NCBI GenBank assembly: GCA_015061745.1
Contig: SUWB01000003.1
Span: forward strand, 1 to 64,000
Origin: Lentisphaerota bacterium
GTDB taxonomy: Bacteria; Verrucomicrobiota; Lentisphaeria; Victivallales; Victivallaceae
Reading direction: 5' to 3'
DNA: 64,000 bases
Within the stretch, counting starts at the first letter, position 1. Each line of letters starts with the position of its first letter. Both the position numbers and the translations under genes were made by a program. Positions 33,760-42,947 of this stretch are shown here, one piece after another. The notes beneath the pieces are model-generated. The model had not been told where the DNA came from. It saw only the letters and a list, made by a program, of their open reading frames with translations, and did not search any database.

Positions 33760-34215
33760 ATGAAATTCACCAAGATGTTGTTGGCAGCACTTATGCTGAT
33801 GGGTGTCTTTGCAGTCACTTCTCTTCAGGCTCAGCAGCTTTCTGCCTCGCCTGAAAATGAGAAAGGTGCCATTGTATTGAAGCCCCTTGAAAAACTGGGC
33901 CGCGGCATTGCCAATGTGGTCTTCAGCCCTGCCGAACTTTTCATCCAGATGTATGAAGTCAAAAACCGTGCAGGCGGTATTGCCGGAATCACCTACGGCC
34001 CCCTCCGCGGAGTTGCCTTTGTGCTGGCCCGTATCGGCGTGGGTGTCGTTGATATCGTCACCTTCCCCTTCCCCCTGCCCGACTGTCCGGAAACTCCTGA
34101 AGGTTTCGGCCCCGGTTACGGTCCCATTATGTATCCGGCGTGGGTCGTTGATGTGGAACACGACTGGAACAGTTTTGTTTTTGACCGGGATGCTATTCCT
34201 GCGCCAGTCCGCTGA
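33760..34215 (+). CDS. Small secreted protein, TIGR04073-like
   Basis: This 151-residue protein has a clear signal peptide (MKFTKMLLAALMLMGVFAVTSLQA). The mature part PLEKLGRGIANVVFSPAEL, then YGPLRGVAFVLARIGVGVVDIVTFPFP, matches the pattern recalled for the exosortase-system-associated TIGR04073 family of Verrucomicrobia/Lentisphaerae-type genomes. No enzyme motif is present; the Gly-rich hydrophobic middle may sit in or on a membrane. The start is 57 bp inside the longer open frame, at the signal peptide. ychF follows after 28 bp. Confidence 0.65.
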   Translation: MKFTKMLLAALMLMGVFAVTSLQAQQLSASPENEKGAIVLKPLEKLGRGIANVVFSPAELFIQMYEVKNRAGGIAGITYGPLRGVAFVLARIGVGVVDIVTFPFPLPDCPETPEGFGPGYGPIMYPAWVVDVEHDWNSFVFDRDAIPAPVR

Positions 34216-34243
34216 GCAGGTCAATTCTTAGAAAGTAAATATT

Positions 34244-35347
34244 ATGAGTTTTTCCTGCGGTTTCGTGGGTTTGCCCAATGTGGGTAAATCCACGCTTTTT
34301 AATGCTTTGTGCCGGGGCGGTGCTGAAGCCGCCAATTTCCCTTTTTGTACCATTGAGCCCAACACCGGAATCGTTCCTGTTCCCGATGAAAGACTTGAAG
34401 TCCTCGCCAAGATGGAAAACTCCGGCAGGATCGTTCCCTCAAGTTTGAAATTCATCGACATCGCCGGTCTTGTCCGGGGAGCCAGCGCAGGCCAGGGCTT
34501 GGGCAATCAGTTTTTGGGACATATCCGCAACGTGGATGCCATTGCTCACGTTGTTCGTATTTTCAAAGATCCTGATGTCGTCCACGTAGCCGGCGAATGT
34601 GATCCTGTTGCCGACCTTGAAACGATCCTCACCGAGCTTATGCTTGCTGACCTTGAAGTCCTTGAAAAACGCCGCGACCGGGCTTTTAAAACCGCCCGTT
34701 CCGGTGATGCGGATGCCAAATTTGAACTTGAACTTGTCCGTTCATTCATCGACCAGCTCAATGCCGGTCAGCGTCCCGATTATGACCGGGAATCCCCCAA
34801 AGCCGTTGAACTTGTCGAAAGTATGGGATTGCTTTGCACAAAACCTGCTTTTGTATGTGCCAATGTGGGCGATACCCAGGTGGGAGACGCTTTCCTCGAA
34901 GATCCCGATGCCAAACGGCTGATCGAATGTGCCGCCTCACATCAGATGGAGGTCATCCCTGTCTGTGCCAAGATCGAGGAGGAACTTTCTGAACTTTCCG
35001 CCGAAGAAGCAGCCGAATTTCTCAAAGAGATGGGTATTGCCGAATCCGGTCTTTCACGGGTCATCCGAACCGGATACCGTTTGCTCAACTACATTACCTT
35101 TTTCACTGCGGGCCCGATGGAATCCCGTGCCTGGACCGTTGTCAAAGGTGCGGCAGCTCCCCAGGCTGCCGGAAAGATCCACACCGATATGTGCCGCGGC
35201 TTCATCCGTATGGAAACGGTTTCATACGAAGATATGGTAGAATGCGGTTCCTGGAATAAAGCTCAGCTGGCAGGAAAATTGAGAATTGAAGGAAAAAGTT
35301 ACATCGTCCAGGACGGCGATGTGATCCACGTGCGTTTTTCAGTTTGA
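34244..35347 (+). CDS. ychF: Obg-family ATPase YchF
   Basis: This 367-residue protein has GFVGLPNVGKSTLFNAL (P-loop), FIDIAGLVRGASAGQGLGNQF (switch II region), a helical middle and a C-terminal TGS-like domain (YITFFTAGPMESRAWTV, ending YIVQDGDVIHVRF). YchF binds ribosomes and prefers ATP. It is universal in bacteria. The promoter for the next gene overlaps its stop codon. Confidence 0.96.
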   Translation: MSFSCGFVGLPNVGKSTLFNALCRGGAEAANFPFCTIEPNTGIVPVPDERLEVLAKMENSGRIVPSSLKFIDIAGLVRGASAGQGLGNQFLGHIRNVDAIAHVVRIFKDPDVVHVAGECDPVADLETILTELMLADLEVLEKRRDRAFKTARSGDADAKFELELVRSFIDQLNAGQRPDYDRESPKAVELVESMGLLCTKPAFVCANVGDTQVGDAFLEDPDAKRLIECAASHQMEVIPVCAKIEEELSELSAEEAAEFLKEMGIAESGLSRVIRTGYRLLNYITFFTAGPMESRAWTVVKGAAAPQAAGKIHTDMCRGFIRMETVSYEDMVECGSWNKAQLAGKLRIEGKSYIVQDGDVIHVRFSV

Positions 35348-35372
35348 CATATGTGTTTTTCTGTGTTATATT
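35344..35372 (+). promoter_or_regulatory. Promoter of the dksA-like/lspA/nnr genes
   Basis: TTGACA (35344-35349), 17 bp, TATATT (35367-35372); the -35 overlaps the ychF stop codon (35345-35347). Confidence 0.8.
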
Positions 35373-35423
35373 ATGTAAATGCATATTGAAATGCAACAAC
35401 TTAACAGAGGAGAACACAGTTTT

Positions 35424-35813
35424 ATGGCGAAAAAGAAAGGCCCCTTGAATTACACGGGCAAAGAGTTGGAATATTACAACGCTCTTATGGCAGCCTATGA
35501 CCAGGTCAGCAATAATATCCGTGTCCGTTCCGATGAAATTCTCGACCGCAGCGGGGCTTCCAAACGCGGTGTCACCACTCATATGGCAGACGTTTCCAGC
35601 GACAGTGCCAGCCACGAAATCGGCCTGCGGCAGCTGTCTGAAGACGGCAACGTACTCACTCTTATTGAAGATGCTCTCCACAGACTGGCTCACGGCGAAT
35701 ACGGCAAATGCCAGGATTGCGGGGAAATGATTTCTGAAGCACGTCTGAAAGTGCGTCCTTATGCTGTTTTCTGCATCAAATGCAAAACAAAACGAGAAGA
35801 AATGGAATCCTGA
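35424..35813 (+). CDS. DksA/TraR-type zinc-finger protein
   Basis: This 129-residue protein has an N-terminal coiled region and a C-terminal four-Cys zinc finger: KCQDCGEMI and FCIKCKTKRE. DksA-type proteins bind RNA polymerase through the secondary channel and tune transcription. The usual acidic tip is not obvious, so it may be a general TraR-like relative rather than a true DksA. The start MAKKKG follows AGAGGAG; an in-frame ATG 45 bp upstream lies close to the promoter. Confidence 0.85.
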   Translation: MAKKKGPLNYTGKELEYYNALMAAYDQVSNNIRVRSDEILDRSGASKRGVTTHMADVSSDSASHEIGLRQLSEDGNVLTLIEDALHRLAHGEYGKCQDCGEMISEARLKVRPYAVFCIKCKTKREEMES

Positions 35814-35817
35814 AAAA

Positions 35818-36339
35818 GTGTCCGGTCGTATCATTGCCCATTCAAAAGAAGAAAAACGCCTGCTGATTTTCTGTTCGGTGTTGGTATTTTTTTTCCTTTT
35901 ACTGGATCAGGGAAGCAAACTCACTGCCCGTGCCACTATGGAGCTGGGGCAGTCCATCACGCTGATCCCCGGGTGGTTCAATCTGACTTATGTCCACAAC
36001 CCGGGAGCCGCCTGGAGTCTGCTGGCGGGATTTCCCTGGCTGCTTCTGACCTTTGGTGTCATAGCAGGTATCTGTATTATTCTCTTTTTCCGCCGCTGGT
36101 GCGAAGGATACCCTGAACGTTACTGGGCATTGGCGTTCATTGAAAGCGGCATTCTGGGCAACAGCATTGACCGTCTCTGGTACGGTTCTGTCATCGACTT
36201 CTTGCACGTCCACTATTATGATGTATACCACTATCCTATTTTCAACATTGCGGATTGTGCCATCTGCGTGGGAGTGATTCTTTTTATCTGCTCCAATCTT
36301 TTCCGCAAAACGGAAAAATCAACCGCCGAAACAGAATGA
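35818..36339 (+). CDS. lspA: Lipoprotein signal peptidase
   Basis: LspA is the membrane aspartyl protease that cleaves lipoprotein signal peptides. About 173 residues with four hydrophobic helices are visible. LLLDQGSKL, VHNPGAAWSLL, GNSIDRLWYGSVIDF and FNIADCAICVG are present; the catalytic Asp residues are in the last two motifs. The start is uncertain: GTG 35818, just after the dksA-like stop, was chosen over an ATG at 35761 that would overlap that gene by 53 bp. Its stop overlaps nnr (ATGA). Confidence 0.9.
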   Translation: MSGRIIAHSKEEKRLLIFCSVLVFFFLLLDQGSKLTARATMELGQSITLIPGWFNLTYVHNPGAAWSLLAGFPWLLLTFGVIAGICIILFFRRWCEGYPERYWALAFIESGILGNSIDRLWYGSVIDFLHVHYYDVYHYPIFNIADCAICVGVILFICSNLFRKTEKSTAETE

Positions 36340-37817
36340 AGATCATCTCTGTTGCCGCTATGCGGGCCCTTGAAGCCAAAGCTGTCGGGCGTGGAATACC
36401 GGAATACCGGCTTATGTACCGTGCCGGAACCGGAGCGGCTGCTGTCATTGAAAAATTTGCTCTTTCCCGCTTCCGCCGGGTCGTTTTTTTCTGCGGCGGC
36501 GGAAACAATGCCGGTGATGCCATTGTCTGTGCGGGCACTCTGACTGCTCTCCCTCACGTTTTGCTTCCTTTCCGGGACCTTTCGCAGCTCAAAGGAGCGG
36601 CAGCAGAGGCTTACAGTAAATTTGCTTCCCGTCTCAACATCTGTTCAGTTGACGACTTTGACTTTGCTCCCGGCGATTTGATCGTTGATGCCCTGCTGGG
36701 AATCGGTTTCACAGGAACGGAGATCCGGGAACCTGTTGCCGGAGCCTTGCGGATGATGAAACGGTCAAATTGTCCAGTTGTTGCTTTTGATCTGCCAAGC
36801 GGCCTTGACGGCGACACCGGAAAGGCTGCATTTGAAACTGTCAAAGCTGACCTGACTGTTACTTTCGGACTCCCCAAACAGGGACTTTTCAGTGAAGAAG
36901 GCAAAAAGTATTGCGGCAAGATCACAGTTGTTCCTATCGGTGTTGAATCATATACCATTCAAAGTGCCCTGCCTTATGAATTTTTTTCTGCGGCAGATGC
37001 GGAAAAACTGCTCCCCCGCAGGCCCCTTGAAGCTCACAAAAACAGCAGCGGCAAAGTCCTTGTTCTCTGCGGCAGCACCCAGTACCCGGGGGCCGCAGTG
37101 CTGGCAGCTGAAGGAGCCCTTTATTTTTCCGGGTTGGTGCGGCTCATTACTGTAAAATCCCCTCTGCTGCCTTCACTTCCGGCAGCATTGATCTGCCGTC
37201 AGGTTTTATCCGACGTAACAGGAGCCCTGCCTCCTGAAAGCCTTGAAATCAATTCTGATGCCGTTTCAGGGAGCGACGTGCTTTGTGCCGGATGCGGCTG
37301 GAGCAGCGGAGTTTCCCCGGCTCTGCTGAAAAAGGTCCTCAATTTTCCGGGGCCGGTAATTCTTGATGCTGATGCGTTGAATCTGTTGGCCCGCAACCGC
37401 AACTTGTGGAACTACCGTTCCGATGCGGTACTGACGCCCCATCCGGGTGAAGCCGCAAGATTGGCCCAAGCCTTCGGGATCGCTCAGAATATGAGCCGTG
37501 AAGCCTTTACAGCAGAACTTGCCCGCCGTCTGGGGGCGACGGTTGTTCTCAAAGGATTCCACACCTGTGTCGGCTCTCCTGACGGCAAAGTGACCGTCAA
37601 CGGCTCAGGAGGCCCCGAACTTGCTATGGCGGGCTCAGGAGATGTGCTTGCGGGGATCATCGCCGGACTTACAGCCCGGATGCAGGATATTCCCAGTGCC
37701 GTCCGTTTGGGAGTATTTCTGCACGGAGCGGCAGGAGATACGGGACACGGAGCTGTTATCGCTGACGAACTGCCTGCTCTGGCAGCAAAAGCGGCAGCAA
37801 ATCAAACGTGGTGGTAA
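36336..37817 (+). CDS. nnr: Bifunctional NAD(P)H-hydrate epimerase/dehydratase
   Basis: This 493-residue fusion repairs hydrated NAD(P)H. The N-terminal YjeF_N epimerase half has FFCGGGNNAGDAIVCA and VVAFDLPSGLDGDTG. The C-terminal kinase-like dehydratase half has ILDADALNLLA, TPHPGEAARLA, VVLKG and NGSGGPELAMAGSGDVLAG. It is of the full-length E. coli Nnr type. The start overlaps the lspA stop. The last 16 bp overlap the convergent rlmH. Confidence 0.95.
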   Translation: MKIISVAAMRALEAKAVGRGIPEYRLMYRAGTGAAAVIEKFALSRFRRVVFFCGGGNNAGDAIVCAGTLTALPHVLLPFRDLSQLKGAAAEAYSKFASRLNICSVDDFDFAPGDLIVDALLGIGFTGTEIREPVAGALRMMKRSNCPVVAFDLPSGLDGDTGKAAFETVKADLTVTFGLPKQGLFSEEGKKYCGKITVVPIGVESYTIQSALPYEFFSAADAEKLLPRRPLEAHKNSSGKVLVLCGSTQYPGAAVLAAEGALYFSGLVRLITVKSPLLPSLPAALICRQVLSDVTGALPPESLEINSDAVSGSDVLCAGCGWSSGVSPALLKKVLNFPGPVILDADALNLLARNRNLWNYRSDAVLTPHPGEAARLAQAFGIAQNMSREAFTAELARRLGATVVLKGFHTCVGSPDGKVTVNGSGGPELAMAGSGDVLAGIIAGLTARMQDIPSAVRLGVFLHGAAGDTGHGAVIADELPALAAKAAANQTWW

Positions 37818-38233
37818 GAGCCGCCTGCGTTGAAATTCAAGGCCCGGTAAAGCTGTTCACACAAGAGGAAACGGGCCATTTCGTGAGTGAAGGTCAAGGG
37901 CGAAAGTGACCAGAGGATATCGGCCCGTTCCTTGACTTCAGAAGCAAGCCCGAAAGGACCGCCGATAACAAAAACCATTTTACGGTCGATAGAAGCGATT
38001 TTTCCGGCGAAGGCGGCAGTTGTAAAAAGTTTTCCTTCTTCAGAAAGAACAAAGACAAAGCTGTTTTTTTCCTTTTCCAACTCCCGCATCAGAGCCTTGC
38101 CTTCCTTTGCCACGTCGGAATCGGGCAGTTCCACACATCCCACCTTGCCGTAGGCCTGACAACGGCTTACAAATTCGGCAGACTTTGCTCCGAGAGTCTT
38201 ATCTTTAGGTTTTCCAACCACAATTATTTTCAT
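37802..38233 (-). CDS. rlmH: 23S rRNA pseudouridine-1915 N3-methyltransferase
   Basis: This 143-residue SPOUT methyltransferase has the SAM-binding knot FVIGGPFGLASEVKERAD and WSLSPLTFTHEMARFLLCEQLYRA, ending GGSYHHV, all family hallmarks. It methylates helix 69 of 23S rRNA. The start MKIIVVGK was chosen; an ATG 6 bp upstream is equally possible. It is the last gene of the long minus-strand run and overlaps nnr tail to tail. Confidence 0.94.
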   Translation of the reverse strand: MKIIVVGKPKDKTLGAKSAEFVSRCQAYGKVGCVELPDSDVAKEGKALMRELEKEKNSFVFVLSEEGKLFTTAAFAGKIASIDRKMVFVIGGPFGLASEVKERADILWSLSPLTFTHEMARFLLCEQLYRALNFNAGGSYHHV

Positions 38234-38268
38234 CAACATATTGCAGCAGTTCCGTAAATTTTCTGCAT

Positions 38269-39522
38269 TCAACGCCGGAATTTGTCACAGCACTTACGGG
38301 CGTCGGCGATGATTTCTTCTTCGCCGGGGACGCGGTGATCTTCCATAATCACTTTTCCGTTGCAGATCAGGGTATGCATTACGCTTGAATCCGCTGAATA
38401 AACCAGATTGGCACTCAGATTGTAATCCCCCACCATACGGCAGTGATCCAGTTCCACAAGCAGAATATCTGCGGCACACCCTTCAGAAAGTCCTGCATTG
38501 ACTCCGGCGGCGGAAGCTCCGTTCAAAGTGGCACACCGCAAGATATCTTCATCTTTTCCGGCGGTGGGATCGTTGCTTTTCAGCTTGGCTGCAAGGGCGG
38601 CAAATTTCATTTCTTCCACCATAGACAGATTGTTGTTGGAACTGGCTCCGTCAGTACCGATAGTAATGCGGCAATTGCTGTTCAACGCTGCCTGAAAATC
38701 GAAAGTACCGCTGCACAATTTCATATTGGAAACAGGACAATGGCAGATAACAGCCTTACGTTCAGCAATGATCTCACGGTCGTGCCCTGTCAGGTGGACA
38801 CAGTGAGCAAGGAATGTGCCTTCACTCAGCACGCCCATTGAATCAAGGTATTCCACCGGAGTCAAACCGTTATGTTCTCTGCGGCAATCTTCCACCTCAC
38901 GCAAAGTTTCGGAACAATGGATATGCAGAGGCATTTCCAGTTCTGCGGCCACCTGCACCACATCTCTGAGGGCACTTTCGCACACCGTATATATGGCGTG
39001 AGGAGCAAGGGCGATCCGGACACCGTCAGGGATATCATTGCGTAATTTCAAGGCATCTTCTCTGATCTGTTCCGCACTTCTGGCGGTGGAACTGCCGGGC
39101 AAAGCCAGATGCACAAGTCCGATATCCGCCCGGACGCCCATTTCTCCTGCGGCACGGATTCCTTCCTCCGGGAACCAGTACATTTCATTAAAGTAACAGC
39201 AGCCCGACTTAATCATTTCCAGAATACCCAAGCGGGTTCCGGCATAAATATCGTGAGCATCCATTTTAGCTTCTGCGGGCCAGATATGTTCATTGAGCCA
39301 GGTAAAAAGGGCCAGATCGTCAGCATATCCCCGGAGCAGACTCATTGCCGTGTGGGTATGGGTATTGTAAAAGGGGAGCACAGCGGCCAGATGACGGTCA
39401 CATTCAATGACTTTTGCCCCGGGAGCTTCAATATGGGGAGCAATACGGGAAATGGTCTTGTTTTCAACAAGGATATCCGTAATATTGTTATCGAGTACAG
39501 TATTTTTAATAAGGATGCTCAT
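38269..39522 (-). CDS. mtaD: Amidohydrolase, MtaD-like 5'-methylthioadenosine/SAH deaminase
   Basis: This 417-residue metal-dependent amidohydrolase deaminates methylthioadenosine or S-adenosylhomocysteine. PFYNTHTHTAMSLLRG (HxH metal site), MPLHIHCSET, GTFLAHCVHL and IGTDGASSNNNLSM are in order. The DLALFTWLNEHIWPAE segment is typical of the MtaD group. It could instead act on related adenosine or guanine-type substrates. It overlaps murE by 4 bp. Confidence 0.85.
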   Translation of the reverse strand: MSILIKNTVLDNNITDILVENKTISRIAPHIEAPGAKVIECDRHLAAVLPFYNTHTHTAMSLLRGYADDLALFTWLNEHIWPAEAKMDAHDIYAGTRLGILEMIKSGCCYFNEMYWFPEEGIRAAGEMGVRADIGLVHLALPGSSTARSAEQIREDALKLRNDIPDGVRIALAPHAIYTVCESALRDVVQVAAELEMPLHIHCSETLREVEDCRREHNGLTPVEYLDSMGVLSEGTFLAHCVHLTGHDREIIAERKAVICHCPVSNMKLCSGTFDFQAALNSNCRITIGTDGASSNNNLSMVEEMKFAALAAKLKSNDPTAGKDEDILRCATLNGASAAGVNAGLSEGCAADILLVELDHCRMVGDYNLSANLVYSADSSVMHTLICNGKVIMEDHRVPGEEEIIADARKCCDKFRR

Positions 39523-40982
39523 AGGATTTTTCCTCTGATAAAGGCTTTTATTTCTTCAATATCGCTGAAAGGGTACTTCACACCTTTGATTTCCTGATAA
39601 TTTTCGTGGCCCTTCCCGGCGATGACCAGGGCATCCCCCGGAAGGCATCCCGCCAGAGCCCGGGCGATAGCCTCATCACGGGCGGGGATCACTTCACAAG
39701 GAGTCCCGGCGGGAACACCTGAAAGAATTTCATCTATAATGGTCAGGGGATCTTCACTGCGGGGATTGTCTGATGTCACATAGAGAAAATCCCCATACTC
39801 AGCCGCCGCCTTGCCCATACGGGGACGTTTTGTTCTGTCCCGGTCTCCTCCGGCTCCGAAAAGGACACAGAGCTTCCCGGGTGTAATCTGCCGCACTGCC
39901 TGAAGCACATTGACAAGAGCATCATCGGTATGGGCATAATCCACATAAGCCGTCCCCCCCTGAGGGAGTGAAAAAGATTCAAGCCGTCCGGGAACCCGCA
40001 CAGGAACTTCCAGAGCCTTTTGGATCTCAGTCGGCTCAACTCTCAGAGCCAGAGCCGCCAGAACGGCTCCCGCAAGATTGCGGACATTGTAAGAGCCCGC
40101 AAGATTTGAAGAAATAACAATTTCACCGCCGGGATATTCAAGAGAAAATCTCACACCGGAACTTTGCAGTTCACACCCTTTGATACGGCAATTTCCTCTG
40201 TTTTCCATTGAAAAGGCAAAAATTCTGACCTTTCCGTCAAGTTCCCGGCAAAGCCTTTCCCCCCAGGAATCGTCACAATTGATGACCGCAGCACCTCCGG
40301 GAGCAAGATAAGAGGTAAAAAGCCTTTTTTTCGCCTGATAGTAATGTTCCATATCCCCGTGATAATCCAGGTGATCGCCGGTGAGATTGGTAAAAATCCC
40401 CACTTCAAGCTGTATACCTGCGGCACGGTTCTGCACGAGGGCGTGACTTGAAAGTTCCATAGCAGCAGCAGAAAGAGCATTTTCTTTCATCTCAGCAAAA
40501 AGCGAAAAGAGTGTCGCTGAATCAGGCGTCGTCCTGTCCCCCGGAATAATCTGTTTTCCTGTACGGTATTCCACAGTGGAAACAAGTCCGCATTTGATTT
40601 TTGCTTCATTGAGGATATGTTCCAGCAAAAAGGCTGTTGTGGTCTTGCCATTGGTTCCAGTGACTCCAAGCAATCTCAAAGAGCGATCCGGTTCTCCTGC
40701 GGCAAAACGCACAAGCAGTGCAAAGGCTGCGGCACACTCTTTCACCCGTAACACCGGAGTTCCTGCGGGCAGATCAAGCTCCTTTTCCATAACGATGAGT
40801 GAAGCTCCTTTTTCCAGCGCGGCGGGGATAAAATCGTGACCGTCAAAAGCTGTTCCCGGAATAGCGGCAAACCCGCATCCGGGAATGACCCGCCGTGAAT
40901 CAGCGGTAAAAGAACTGCACAATTGTGAGACGTTCCGTTCCTCAAGGAGCAATTCGCCCAGAATGTGACCGTAAATACTCAT
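39519..40982 (-). CDS. murE: UDP-MurNAc-tripeptide ligase MurE
   Basis: This 487-residue Mur ligase adds the third amino acid to the peptidoglycan stem peptide. ATP-binding VTGTNGKTTTAF, FTNLTGDHLDYHG and VDYAHTDDALVN are clear. The motif TSDNPRSEDP marks the form that adds meso-diaminopimelate, so the wall is predicted to be the DAP type. Its start overlaps murF by 4 bp. Confidence 0.96.
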   Translation of the reverse strand: MSIYGHILGELLLEERNVSQLCSSFTADSRRVIPGCGFAAIPGTAFDGHDFIPAALEKGASLIVMEKELDLPAGTPVLRVKECAAAFALLVRFAAGEPDRSLRLLGVTGTNGKTTTAFLLEHILNEAKIKCGLVSTVEYRTGKQIIPGDRTTPDSATLFSLFAEMKENALSAAAMELSSHALVQNRAAGIQLEVGIFTNLTGDHLDYHGDMEHYYQAKKRLFTSYLAPGGAAVINCDDSWGERLCRELDGKVRIFAFSMENRGNCRIKGCELQSSGVRFSLEYPGGEIVISSNLAGSYNVRNLAGAVLAALALRVEPTEIQKALEVPVRVPGRLESFSLPQGGTAYVDYAHTDDALVNVLQAVRQITPGKLCVLFGAGGDRDRTKRPRMGKAAAEYGDFLYVTSDNPRSEDPLTIIDEILSGVPAGTPCEVIPARDEAIARALAGCLPGDALVIAGKGHENYQEIKGVKYPFSDIEEIKAFIRGKIL

Positions 40983-42340
40983 AAAAGTTCATCCGCAACA
41001 GGAAGTGCTTTTTCCAGTCCGACTCCCCGGGAGCCTTTGGCAAAAAGCAGATCTCCCGCCTGAAGGATACGGGCAACTTTTTCTGCGGCAGCAGCGGCAT
41101 CCGGCAAAGCGTCATCGCCGTACAAAGAGCCCACATAAATCTTTCGTGTTCCGGGGAAAAGTTCATCTGCAAGGTGTTTGACCTCTTGATGCGCAGCAGG
41201 AGCTGCTTCGCCGAGTTCCCGCATTTCCCCCAGAAGCAGCACCAGTTTTTCCGGATCGGCAAACTCTTTCAAATTTCTCAAAGCGGCACATACTGCAACC
41301 GGATTTGCATTGTAGGTATCGTCAATACAAGTCACATTCCCTGAACGGAAAATCCGGTTGCGACCTCCGGGAAGAACGGTTTTTGCCAGACCGGCAGCAA
41401 TGGTTTCGGGAGGGATCCCCGCAGCAAAAGCGGCGGCGGCGGCAGCGGCGGCATTCATCGCCTGATGAGCTCCCGACAAGGGAAGTTCAAAAGTAAGTTC
41501 CTCCCCTCCCGGGAAAGAAAGTTTTACGGTACTTCCTTTGAGAGAACCGCCCAGATAGGTGCAGCGTATATCGCCGGATTCTTTTCCAAAAAGCATTACA
41601 CGTCCTGAAACATTGCGTTTCAGAATATCCAACTGGGGACATTCGGCAGGGAACACAGCAGTTCCAGAAGCAGAAAGAGCATCGCAGATATGACTTTTTT
41701 CCTCAGCAACCCCCTCCAGATCCCGCAGAAATTCCAGATGACAGGGAGCCACAGAATTTACAAGAGCCACATCGGGGGCAATGGTTCTGCCCAGAGGAGC
41801 GATCTCTCCGAAGTGATTGGTTCCCGCCTCAAGGACTGCATAACGGTGTTGGGAATTCAACCGGAAAAGATTGAGGGGGACACCTATTTGATTATTGGTA
41901 TTTTCCAGAGTCCAGAGCACCTTTTCGTCACTGCCGGCTGCGGCAATGCAAATGGCCCTGAGCATCTCTTTGACACTGGTTTTGCCTACGCTCCCGGTAA
42001 TGCCGAATACGGTCATCCCGGAAATCCGGCGGCGGTGGAACCCGGCAAGGAGCTGATAGGATCTGAGAGTATCATCAGAAAGCAGCAGAGGGATCCCCGG
42101 AGGGGCCAGATGAGCTTTGGCACGTTCCACGCACAAAGCGGCGGCCCCGGCAGCAACAGCCTTTTCCAAAAAATTGTGAGCATCAAAGCGTTCTCCTGCC
42201 AGAGCCACAAAAAGAGCTCCGGGCGAAGCGATCCGGGTATCGGTAAAGACTCCCGTCACATCAACGCCCTCATTCTGCCAGACTCCGGCACCCGAACGGA
42301 GCAGTTCCTCCGCGGTAAAATACAGCTCAGCGGGGTTCAT
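40979..42340 (-). CDS. murF: UDP-MurNAc-pentapeptide synthetase MurF
   Basis: This 453-residue Mur ligase adds D-Ala-D-Ala. It has the N-terminal MurF domain (GVFTDTRIASPGALFVALAG), ATP-binding FGITGSVGKTSVKEML, LEAGTNHFGEI and CIDDTYNANPVAV. The C-terminal KGSRGVGLEKAL is also typical. It overlaps murE and the upstream lipoprotein gene, in a run with mtaD and rlmH. Confidence 0.95.
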   Translation of the reverse strand: MNPAELYFTAEELLRSGAGVWQNEGVDVTGVFTDTRIASPGALFVALAGERFDAHNFLEKAVAAGAAALCVERAKAHLAPPGIPLLLSDDTLRSYQLLAGFHRRRISGMTVFGITGSVGKTSVKEMLRAICIAAAGSDEKVLWTLENTNNQIGVPLNLFRLNSQHRYAVLEAGTNHFGEIAPLGRTIAPDVALVNSVAPCHLEFLRDLEGVAEEKSHICDALSASGTAVFPAECPQLDILKRNVSGRVMLFGKESGDIRCTYLGGSLKGSTVKLSFPGGEELTFELPLSGAHQAMNAAAAAAAAFAAGIPPETIAAGLAKTVLPGGRNRIFRSGNVTCIDDTYNANPVAVCAALRNLKEFADPEKLVLLLGEMRELGEAAPAAHQEVKHLADELFPGTRKIYVGSLYGDDALPDAAAAAEKVARILQAGDLLFAKGSRGVGLEKALPVADELL

Positions 42341-42917
42341 TGAGATTCAGCACATTACGGACAATGCCGCCCCGCAGCACAACGCGGACAGTGTCGGTTT
42401 CATTGAGAAAATAGAACCAGCTTTCATTCCGCAGATCAGGAGTCCTGATGGCGGGAGGCAATCCGTAAGCCATCTTGACGTGTTCAGTATTCATACCGGG
42501 CACGACTTCCCCTCTGAGGATACGCAGCTGAACTTTTTTATCCACATTTTTCAAAAGTTCTTCACGGCTTTTAGTCGTAAATGTGTAACCGATATAATCT
42601 GCCATCGGGCAGAGACGGTAATCGCTGGAAAAACAAATGGTATACTTCTTTCCGGCTTTATCTTTGAAAATAATCTTGTCCCACGCCGTCGTCTCAACGG
42701 GAATGATCTCGGTTCCCACAGGGATAAAAGATCCCCGCTGAATGTTCCGGCAGTCAATAGCTTCGGGATCTTCGTACCAGATATTGTATGCAGTATAAAC
42801 TTTGTCACCCTTTTTCATCTGCAAAACCTCGGCAAAGACAACCGGCTCGACACACCCGGTAAGAAGTGTCAGCACAAAGACCGCTCCCATAAGGAGAAAG
42901 ATACAACTTTTCTTCAT
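42327..42917 (-). CDS. Lipoprotein with BamE/SmpA-like C-terminal segment
   Basis: This 196-residue protein has a signal peptide and lipobox ending LLTGC near residue 22, so it is probably lipid-anchored. The C-terminal segment RGEVVPGMNTEHVKMAYGLPPA, then ESWFYFLNETDTVRVVL, follows the G-M-x-V-x-x-x-G-x-P...W-x-Y pattern of SmpA/OmlA (BamE) domains. The middle is unassigned. It overlaps murF by 14 bp. A role in outer-membrane assembly is an inference from the domain only. Confidence 0.65.
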   Translation of the reverse strand: MKKSCIFLLMGAVFVLTLLTGCVEPVVFAEVLQMKKGDKVYTAYNIWYEDPEAIDCRNIQRGSFIPVGTEIIPVETTAWDKIIFKDKAGKKYTICFSSDYRLCPMADYIGYTFTTKSREELLKNVDKKVQLRILRGEVVPGMNTEHVKMAYGLPPAIRTPDLRNESWFYFLNETDTVRVVLRGGIVRNVLNLNEPR

Positions 42918-42947
42918 TTCAATTACTCCCCGCAGCTTTTGTTCCGC

